A stretch of 64,000 nucleotides of DNA from Branchiostoma floridae (taxonomy: Eukaryota; Chordata; Leptocardii; Amphioxiformes; Branchiostomatidae). Numbering within the stretch: position 1 is the stretch's first letter; each line of letters starts with the position of its first letter. The stretch covers positions 9,893,148 through 9,957,147 of the forward strand of contig NC_049994.1 of assembly GCF_000003815.2 (NCBI RefSeq), read 5' to 3'. This document shows, piece after piece, positions 56,301 to 64,000 of the stretch. Both the position numbers and the translations under genes were made by a program. The notes under the pieces were generated by a model. The model was given only the letters and a program-made list of their open reading frames with translations. It was not told the DNA's origin and searched no databases.

Positions 56301-59300
56301 ATTCGAATTTTTTTTTACCCACGATTGTGTAGCTGGTAGAACAAAACAAAAATTTCTTCAGTCGCAAACTTTACCTAAGGCAAGACAAAACATGTCAATG
56401 CGGAACGTACACGTGTTAACGGCACAATACACCCCTCACGCGCATCTCAATCGTTGTGTCAGTTTTACGCTCAGCACGGCCCAGTACGCTTACCTAAAAG
56501 TATGAGGTGAGGTGTGTATTGTGCATACGACTGGTATGATCATATGAAGAAAAATGTCAATACGGACCTCATATGGACTTGATATGTACGCTCGTGTGAC
56601 TGCACTTAAAGGATGCGGTCACACATGCGTATACATTCAAGTCCGTATGAGGTTCGTATGAAATTTGTAGCCCCCACCGTGCTCCACAGGTCGCTGGGAA
56701 AATAAAATTGGACAAATACAGACGGATAACATGCCAGAGGAGTTAGCTAGGTCGCAAACATACTCCCTCGGCCAACTAACTTCTCTAGCATGTTATCTGA
56801 GTGTCTATATTTGTTTAATTCCTGCTTTTTCCCAGTGAGATATGTGAAGCCTGATAGAGACAAATAGTCCATAGGGACTTTATATGAACTTTGACGACAA
56901 AGGTACAGAGACTTTCGTAAGGTCTACATGTACAACAGATATACGCACGTGTGACGGCACCCTTACACAAACTTTGACAGCCCCTTCCGTGGGGCCCCCA
57001 AGCCCTTTTTCGTAGAGCGTTGAATCGGCGGTTTTAATTCTGCGTACTCCGTAGCGGGACCGCTCGAATTCAACGTAGAGCGTAATCGGTGCATTTTGCG
57101 TCCGGCGATATTGGCCCCTTTAATTTAACGTATTACGTAGAAGCTGACCGGATTTTACCGTAAAACGTAATTCATATGAATTGTTCTTAAAGCATAATCA
57201 AAATTTCATTAAACTTAACTAGTCTACCGGCAAAGTTTACCCGTGAAAATGCATGAAATTGCGTTTCAAGGGTCCAGATTTCAAAATTTCGCCGGACCTT
57301 CCTTGCGATTGACTCACCCCTTCGGCAGTGGACATGGTGAAAATATGTTGCGGGACCGTCGCCTCCCAACTAGTAGAAATTTCTTTACCGAACTTAGCTT
57401 AGTAAACAAGCAAAATGTACAGGAAATGGCTAATGGCATTTGAGAGGGTCAAGATTTCAGTTTCTCTGGGCGGGCCTTGGCCTCTGTGCGACTGCTTGGG
57501 CCTCCGGCGCTCACGACTCTCCAGCGCGTCGTCGCCTTCAAAAACGTCTCTCTGACAGAAATGTCATTACGTTGAGCATATAGTCTGCCAGCAAAATTTG
57601 TCCCTCAAAATGCAGGAAATGGAGTTTCAGGGGGTCAAGATTTCACGATATTCCCGGGGGAGCATGCCCCCGGACGTCCCTAGGATTGTCACGCCTTCGC
57701 TTTCGATGCTACAAGTGCTGAAAATTACGTCACATAAGAAATTTGCTGTCGCCGCCTGTGGCCAGCAAAACGGGCGCTTTTATATCGTCTAAAAAGTAAA
57801 GTTTGAATCTTGTTGCTGGAATTATAAGTTCAAGTTGTTAGATCTCCTCTTCACGTGTTCTGCTGTCGGCTGAATTCAGCCAAAAGACGATAAAGGTTTG
57901 CATAATGCATTTGGAAACTTCGTAATTTAGCGTAGAGCGTAATGAAGCGTCCATAATTTATCGTATTACGTAGCCGGCCCTCCCGAATTTAGCGTAGAGC
58001 GTTGTCGTTATTTAATACCACTATCGAGCTGGCCCCCACTATCCGCTTGCCTCACGGAGTTAGGGTCGGGGAAGCGCTAAATCTTGCCCCTTGTTAGGCA
58101 AGTGGACAGTGAGGGCCAGCTCGTGCGCGCATGCGGTGGGGATTGGTAGCTAGTCCTCTGCAAGCCTCCTGTCAGTGAAAGGATATCACCCAGGGTAGCG
58201 GGCTAGGTACAGTGAATAATCGCGGTATTTGCAAGGCCGCTTCACCGCGAACTCTAAACCACCGCGAACACTCCATTTCCCGCTACCGCAAAAGTATAAA
58301 TCCTCGCGATCTGCACCAGCATTAGATCGTTGAAAAAAAGTGCCATTTTTAAGGAGTATATAGATCAAGACGTATTATTGCAACTTTGTCCTGATTATTG
58401 CAACCTTGGCTACATCACTTAATGATTCACAGAATGGAGACAAAACAGCACACTTGAACCCGCAAGTAACTTTGCTGGTGCCGTTCTGTGTTCTAGTCAT
58501 CCAGGTTATCATCCAACATGGCGCCCACGCGTGATCGAACGGTTTTCGAACGTTCTGTGAAAACGATCTATACTTAAAGCAATCAGGCAGCACAAGTCAA
58601 GTCAAGTCAAGGCCAGTTATTGCACATCAGGTACAATGTATGGGAAATAACATGCGGGTACACACACATGTATTACGAACGGCTACAAAATATCTACACT
58701 AATATTACTCTATATATATGATATAGAGGCATAGACGCATTTTACATTGTTATTACATAAGAGATGGAAGATATAACAGTTGAATTCTTCAGGAAGCTAG
58801 TTAAAATGTTTCTGTTAATCAGTGACTTTTTTTCTTGTAGGTTACAGTATCTTCAGTTGACAATGTAGAACCCCAGGAACAGGCCAACATCGAGGTGGAA
58901 GCCGACCCCAACTCTCTGGTGGGACTCCTGGCTGTGGACCAAGCTGTCTACCTGCTCAATAACTACAACAGACTCACCTCTCAGAAGGTGAGGTCAAAAC
59001 TATAACTCTCAGAACAAAGGGATGGATTAGATTATAACTTTACTCTCACCACCGACTCCCAATCTGTAAAGTTGATAAATCAAAGTACAAAATTGCAGCT
59101 CGCACTATGTTCTCTTGATAGTGTATTTTTTTACCTTGAATAACGTATGTAAAAGAGAATCTTACTGCAGAATCCTTTTCCTGTCTATTTTGTTTTAGCA
59201 GTGCTTAGTCCTATGAAGATCACTGTAAATCTATTTATTTGCTGTTGAAACAATTCTGTGGTATAGTATATACTAAAGCAATGCATTGGAAACACGTGTG

Positions 59301-62300
59301 TGGTGTCATAAATTTGTGGAGGAGAGGTCTGTGAAACCCTGGCAAATGAAACCACTGCAAATGTTTAGATATTTACAGTAACAGTACTGGTCCTGGATGG
59401 AAAGTCCAGGTAAAGAACTTTTGTATGTTGAAGGAAAGTACAGATTAGTATTAAATCTTGGTGCATGTTTTTTTGTGTGTATTAGATGTTCCAGGCTATG
59501 GCTAAGTATGATCAAGGGTGTGGCCCAGGAGGTGGACAGGACAGCGCAAATGTCTTCAAGGTAAGAAATAACTGAGAAATAAGATTTTTGTCATTATAAC
59601 CAATGTCAGCACAACAAAATCAGAGGACTTTTAAAAAGATTTATCCTTGACTACAAGTTTCACTTCTGTATTATCAACCAGGTGCATTGTAATTGCATTT
59701 ACAGTAGTGAGTGAGTGTAAGTGTAACATTCCCCCGTGTTGTATTTCCCAGGATGCGGGTGTAACTGTGCTGACCAACACCCAGCTATCTCCTGCTGTAC
59801 GCGGCAATGCAGGCTGCGGAACCCAGTCACGCAGGAAAAGGGATCTTCAAAACTCACTGGAGGCAAAAGGTTCTTTATTTGTCTGTATGGTTATAACTTT
59901 AATAATTGTGTATTATATTAGATGTCCAGAAAAAAGAAGATTTGGCCATGACAACTTGATCATTTTCTTCTGGAATGGTTTGTGCCTGAGACCTCACATT
60001 GGACCTGTGAATTAAAAGATGTCAAGTGCTTAGATTGAGTAGGGATGATTTTTCATGAAATAATAACATTATGAAGGTCAAATATCCAGGTAATAAGACA
60101 AGCCAAAAAGTAGTTACTCAAGCAGCTGGATATGATTTTGGAAACTGGATTATTTTATTTTCCAAAATCATATCCAGTTGCTTGAGTAATGCTTTTCAAT
60201 GCGTAACATTATGAGTCAAAGCTGCTAGCCTAAAAAAATTATACTAAAAGAAACATTACGTAGTACATTGTTGTCTGTCTTTGACTCCCTTGCAATACAA
60301 TCTGATTTTTTTTATGCTATCTGCAGCAGGTGCATGTCTGTGTGGCGCAATGGCTAGAGCTTTGGAATGGGAATCAGATGGTTCTGAGTTCTATACTCGC
60401 CATGCCCCTGCCCCCATGATGGTGGAGTGATGCCCACAAAGCCTCACGGCTAATCTGTGATTTGGTGCGCCAATGTGTCAACATCTGCACACTTGCCACT
60501 AAGACCCGTAAATATTTTTGTTTTTTTTATCTGCAGCAATGGAGTACAGTGAGGAACTCCAGCCTTGCTGCATGGAGGGCCAGAAGTGGGATCCTCTTGG
60601 CCGGTCGTGCCTCCAGCGTGCCAAGCTGAACTCTACATCCCAAGACGAGTGTTACTTTGCCTTCCTGACGTGCTGTAACCACGCACGCAGTCTGCGGAGG
60701 CTGGGGCGCGGGCGTGGACGGATGGGGGGCGGTGGCGGCCTGCTGGATATACCCATCGACGAAGACGAGTCTCAGCTTGTGGCGCGTACGGAATTCCCAG
60801 AAACCTGGATCTTTGAGGACGTCCAAGTGGAGTAAGTAGCAATGACAGTCATTATGGAATTTTCATACCAGACTCCAGAATTTTAGATGCTGTAATTAAT
60901 GACTGTACACAGAAAACAGCTCTAAAAGTACCTGACTGTGTATGCTATGGTACTATACTAATGTAGGAAGATGTTCAAGATAATTGTATATATCATTTAT
61001 GAAGGTTAGACATCCTCACTGACATCCTAGCAAACAATATTCAAGTACAATTCAATCTCTAATTCAATCAATGAAAACAGCCAAAATGTTACAAATGATC
61101 TAAGTGATAGCTGTGCCAGTGCTTGACCAAGGAAATTAGCCTGCTTGCTGTACAGGGCAAGAAAGTACCACCATTGTGGGTTATCCATGTTTGCAAACAG
61201 CATGTGTCAAGACTGAAAAATGACCATGTCTTGTTTCCCTCCTCAGTGACGGAGGTCAGGCAGTCGTACCCGTGACAGTGCCGGGCAGTATCACCACCTG
61301 GGTCATTCAAGCTGGCAAATAGCATGTGTTAAGTCTAAATTTATAACAACAGTAACTGTTAGAGTATGAAAACTGACCTTGACTTCTCCCCTCCCCAGTG
61401 ACGGAGGTCAGGCGGTCGTACCTGTGACTGTGCCCGGCAGTATCACCACCTGGGTCATCCAGGCTGTGGGCATATCCACTGCAAACGGCATGTGTGTGGC
61501 CGAACCCTTCCGCATGGAGTCCTTCAAGAAGTTCTTCATCCACCTGCAGCTGCCATACTCTATCATCAGGGGGGAGCAAGTGGCCGTCCGGGCAACCATA
61601 TTTAACTATGATCAACAGGACCTAAGGGTGAGTTCAGTTCAGTTCACTTCCTCTGTAGCTGTGAGGTGACACAAGTTTCTTCACAAGTCTCTGTTAAGCA
61701 TGACTGACCAAAACTTATAAACTAAGGCATAATTTACATTTGTTTCTTGAATCTGTAGTACTTAGTCTACTACTGTAGTAGACTACAAATTTGCATCCGC
61801 TTTACACTGGCACTGACAGGGAGCCTAGCAGTTCTGTAAGAGAAACTATAATGACCTAATTTGACCTGTTATGACCTTTGAGCATGCTTAGCCTTTGTGA
61901 AAAAGAAAGATTTATTCTGATGTGAGGCATGATGCAAGGCATTAGTAAGTGTGAGGTCAGATTTCAAATTTCTGATTTTAAAAAATCTGTGTAGGTTACC
62001 AAACAAATAAAAAGTGAACTAGTGTTACCACGACCTCCTACATCTAAAACCTATTCTGTTTAATAATGTTACAGGTGAATGTGTACATGCAAGGTGTGGA
62101 GGGTGTGTGTTCAGGAGCGAGGGCAGGAGAGAGAAGCGAGCGGAAAACACTCTTCATCAAGGGCAATGACGCTGCCTCCGTCCTATTTCCCATCATCCCC
62201 CTGGAGGTCGGGACGTTTCCCATCCGCGTTCTCGCCTTCAGCACTGCTGCAGGAGGTGACATCATCGAAAAGTCGCTACAAGTTATCGTAAGTGTTTAAG

Positions 62301-63823
62301 GCAACTTAGGCAATAAAAGTGGAAACATTTGGATAAGGTAATCCGTATTATATTTACATCTACAGCAATATATTCTCATATTTGCATCATCATTTTCAGA
62401 TCTTGAGCACTAAAAATGACGCAGAAACAAGGCGAACAAGATTCCTTAAATATTGGAACCCCCCAAAATTAGGCCGTAATCCAGCATTCTGACTTTTCAT
62501 GGTGCTATTTGTTGGATGCTGCTATAGGAATTAAATCATACGTTGTAGTTGAGAGCCATCTCAATTTTAAACATTTCTAGTGTACCCTGATCTATAATCT
62601 CCGATGCCAAAGGTCTGACAGATGTTTCAAAGGAAAACATATTTCAGTCCATTATTCCTTGGTTCTTTTCTGTCTTAGCCTTACAACATTACGTTAAAGT
62701 GTTGAGTTTCAATAGTTGGTTTGCATTACTAATGTTAACATACATGTACTAGCCAATTTCATAGACAACAATGGACTCATAAGTATTGAAAAAGTCTATA
62801 ACTTTGTTTAACCGTTCTTGTGTTACAGCCAGAGGGAGTGGAGAGGAGGTTGACGAGATCCATCTTTGTGGATCCCAAGGGGCGAGCACAAGACAGGAAA
62901 CGGGAGGGCGAGGAGGGGGTGGATCTTCCTACCGAACGTGAGTGTGACAAGTGTTAATATTAATGAGCTTAGACTAACACGCATGCGTAGCACAGGAGTA
63001 AGAGAGAACCTCAAGAGACAACCTCCACGATGCACAGAGGCTGCAGTGTATGATGGAATAAATCAACTGTAGAACCGTACCGCGCCTGAGATGTCATTGC
63101 AGATGACTTGTCAAGCAGATAGGTCTAGATACAGAGACCATAGAGGCAGTGAGTTACAGTGAGCATCCCTTCACCCTCAGTACCAACCATTGGTCTCTTT
63201 CAGACTTAGACTGACTGAAATCCCATGGCAACTTATTTGTCCTTATTTGGCCAAATTCTTCTTTATTCATCCAGCTGACACATCTACTTGGAGACTATGC
63301 AGCCATACTCTTTACAGAGTTGGAGCACAACTGAAGTTTGACCTCAAAAACAGCTTGTCATACATACGATCCATCAGGTCCTTTAATTAGCAATCGCAAA
63401 ATACAGACCACTAGCCTGAAATCCATCCATTTCCAGCTTGTGTCCACTTGCTTGTTGGCTAACGTTCAAAAGTGAACACCCCAAGTTGTAACATATAAAT
63501 TTTGACCTCAAAACAACTTGTCATAGTCATACAATACAATACAAAATGTACAATCTATCAGGTCCTTTAATTAGCTTGGACTGTTTTGAAATCTTTTGCA
63601 AGATATTGAAATCTACCCCACTTGTGTCAACAATGTACTTCCCAATGGCAATTTTTAAATGTTACGAGACCAAACTACAGGACTACAGCACTTACATGGG
63701 CGATGTTCGTTGTTTCCACAGATGATGTTGACCCTGACAATGGACTACAGTTTGACGTTGTGGATGTCCGCTTACCTCCAGAGACAATCGAAGGGTCGGA
63801 GAAATGTGCCATCAGTGTCATGG
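47326..63823 (+). CDS. complement C3-like protein, 5' part (21 exons, about 988 aa, continues beyond window)
   Basis: Exons: 47326-47384, 49106-49272, 49726-49926, 50130-50182, 50563-50580, 50768-50899, 51349-51391, 51858-51945, 52370-52469, 52886-53116, 53445-53642, 54156-54350, 55145-55336, 58841-58987, 59486-59560, 59752-59869, 60537-60831, 61399-61627, 62075-62287, 62829-62937, 63722-63823. A signal peptide (1-17, MIRGLVYLCLLSSAVLA) starts a secreted protein of macroglobulin domains (GYVFVQTDKPIYTPNQ, FEVREYVLPTYGVKI). The beta/alpha processing site RRKR is at 660-663 (human C3: about 668-671). The anaphylatoxin domain at 683-723 keeps all six Cys (CC, C697, C711, CC718-719) and is followed by basic HARSLRRLGRGRGR, where convertase could cut. 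Then come the alpha chain start (ETWIFEDVQVDDGGQAVVPV) and the CUB/thioester approach (SEKCAISVM). The thioester lies just past the edge, so C3 versus C5 type is undecided. Exon 5 is an 18-nt microexon. Confidence 0.93.
50940..51130 (-). repeat. diverged 3' end of a CR1-like LINE in C3-like intron 6
   Basis: GGCTAAGGCGGGCAAGC and GGGAAAAGGAGTATTTGTAT align in order and spacing with GGTTAGGGCGGGCAGGC and GGGAAAAAAGAGTGTTTGTA at the 3' end of the LINE at 18.5 kb. It is truncated and antisense to the host gene. Confidence 0.4.
51445..51740 (+). repeat. tRNA-derived SINE in C3-like intron 7
   Basis: TAGCTCAACTGGTAGCAGCC fits an A box and CCGGTTGAATTCTTG a B box, separated by extra sequence. The body (AAGTGATATGAAATGGGGGT, CAAAATATACCCTGGGTGCT) is typical of deuterostome SINEs. 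Confidence 0.55.
51975..52115. repeat. diverged CTGTAAATGCA-family MITE in C3-like intron 8
   Basis: GCGCGAACTTAAAACCACCG and TACCACGAACTTAAAACCAC match the interior of the MITE at 43708-43912, with the spacer GTAAGAGACTACAGTGCATG. The termini are lost. Confidence 0.6.
54607..54967. repeat. CAGGGCTCG TIR element, copy 2 (361 bp, 5-bp TSD)
   Basis: This has the same ends and GTGCACCC subterminal motifs as copy 1 but is inverted. It is flanked by CTTAA at 54602-54606 and 54968-54972. It lies in intron 12 of the C3-like gene. Confidence 0.88.
55356..55743. repeat. CCTAGGAAAAAA MITE, copy 2
   Basis: It matches the element at 6826-7199 along its whole length in the same orientation, with the right arm slightly degraded (AACAAGAAACACATTTTTTC). 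It is directly followed by another TIR element at 55753. Confidence 0.8.
57225..57700. repeat. three spaced degenerate repeats inside the 2.8-kb element
   Basis: Copies near 57240, 57415 and 57590 share a GCAAAATTT or similar start, then AAATGCAGGAAATGG-like sequence, TTTCAGGGGGTCAAGATTTC, and a GC-rich end such as GGGGGAGCATGCCCCCGGAC. The period is about 175 bp. Confidence 0.5.
58022..58125. repeat. hairpin (CGAGCTGGCCC arms)
   Basis: CGAGCTGGCCCCCACTATCC and its near complement GGACAGTGAGGGCCAGCTCG form arms of about 28 bp around TCACGGAGTTAGGGTCGG. It is nested in the 2.8-kb element. Confidence 0.65.
60072..60200. repeat. hairpin MITE related to 4816-5082
   Basis: CTGGATATGATTTTGGAAA and its complement sit around a 14-bp loop. 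The left arm extends outward through AAGTAGTTACTCAAG to ATATCCAGGTAATAAG. It lies in C3-like intron 16. Confidence 0.75.
60330..60530 (+). repeat. tRNA-derived SINE in C3-like intron 16
   Basis: The A box TGGCGCAATGGC and the B-box-like GGTTCTGAGTTCTAT are about 30 bp apart. The body includes CAAAGCCTCACGGCTAATC. It ends within 10 bp of the exon 17 acceptor. Confidence 0.55.
61190..61322 (+). other. tandem partial duplicate of C3-like exon 18 with its own acceptor and an in-frame stop
   Basis: About 150 bp upstream of exon 18, the same acceptor context (CCCTCCTCAG) and the first 67 bases of the exon recur at 61247-61313. They then run into GGCAAATAG, giving an in-frame TAG at 61320-61322. 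The intron sequence before the acceptor is duplicated too (GCATGTGTCAAG and GCATGTGTTAAG). Splicing to it would end the protein in WVIQAGK. The six base differences from exon 18 are all silent third positions. Confidence 0.8.
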
Positions 63824-64000
63824 GTTTGTGCAGTCTTTTGTTTTTGCTTACAATGTATTTTCGTGGCTGTCTTTTGTTTTTGCTTACAATGTATTTTCGT
63901 GGCTGCACGACACTCCTCGATTGCAAATAATACACAGAATGTATAGACCAAGTAGTGACAATTGACTTCTTTTCTTTGTGAGTGAAGTCACACCTATTTG
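63824..64000 (+). other. start of C3-like intron 21, window edge
   Basis: After a GTTTGT donor the intron contains two tandem copies of a 34-bp unit (GTCTTTTGTTTTTGCTTACA plus 14 bp) at about 63833-63904. No further exon is seen before the edge. Confidence 0.6.

Larger units (their letters stand above)
55753..58568. mobile_element. 2.8-kb non-coding TIR element in C3-like intron 13, TA TSD
   Basis: The left end GATCGTTTTCACAATGACG and the right end complement GATCGTTTTCACAGAACGTT both run into CCATGTTGGATGATAA about 50 bp in. TA flanks each side (55751-55752, 58569-58570). The interior has no transposase ORF. It contains degenerate GTAGAGCGTAAT/GTATTACGTAG motifs, three spaced copies of a larger repeat, a hairpin, and a piece of the CTGTAAATGCA MITE, so it is a nest of older elements. 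Confidence 0.7.

Noticed and set aside
30330..60500. Intact tRNA genes at the SINE heads (30189, 39127, 51445, 60330)
   Set aside because: A and B boxes are present but the cloverleafs are broken and non-tRNA bodies follow, so they are SINEs, not tRNA genes.
1..64000. CRISPR arrays, operons or other prokaryotic systems
   Set aside because: The tandem repeats seen are minisatellites or MITE internal repeats, and all real genes are spliced animal genes.

Overview
The window looks like a chordate nuclear genome of the amphioxus (Branchiostoma) type. This is inferred from intron-rich genes with vertebrate-style orthologues (MSL3, MDH1B, NIFK, an alpha-2,8-sialyltransferase, a complement C3-like gene), compact introns, and a very dense mix of MITEs, DIRS and CR1-like retrotransposons and tRNA-SINEs. 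No bacterial, viral or organellar architecture is present. One 100-N assembly gap lies at 42809-42908.

Layout. (1) 0.9-3.7 kb, minus strand: one long coding exon of an unrecognised, largely disordered Ser/Arg-rich protein. (2) 3.8-17.1 kb: non-coding and repeat-rich. It holds a 1.25 kb Mutator-like foldback element with a 9-bp target duplication that carries a broken RecQ-type helicase fragment, plus several hairpin MITEs. (3) 17.5-31.7 kb, plus strand: complete 11-exon MSL3 gene (chromodomain and MRG domain). Intron 1 holds a decayed antisense CR1-like LINE. Intron 3 holds a structurally complete DIRS retrotransposon with gag-like, RT/RNase H and tyrosine recombinase ORFs. (4) 32.9-37.0 kb, minus strand: complete 7-exon MDH1B, a malate-dehydrogenase-like protein without the catalytic His. 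(5) 37.3-40.6 kb, plus strand: complete 6-exon NIFK (RRM nucleolar protein), divergent from MDH1B across a 307-bp shared promoter with an RFX X-box. (6) 40.6-43.9 kb: repeats, a broken small ORF, and the assembly gap inside a foldback repeat. (7) 44.0-46.3 kb, plus strand: complete 4-exon ST8Sia-type sialyltransferase with a MITE 50 bp upstream of its start codon. (8) 47.3 kb to the right edge, plus strand: 21 exons (about 988 residues) of a C3-like complement gene, from signal peptide through the RRKR site and anaphylatoxin domain. It leaves the window just before the expected thioester. One internal exon has a tandem partial duplicate ending in a stop, whose six differences are all silent.

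The host genes do not form one pathway: chromatin (MSL3), a probable ciliary pseudoenzyme (MDH1B), ribosome biogenesis/mitosis (NIFK), glycan sialylation (ST8Sia) and innate immunity (C3-like). Splice junctions were set by eye from GT/AG signals, reading-frame continuity and family resemblance, so single-base errors at exon edges are possible.
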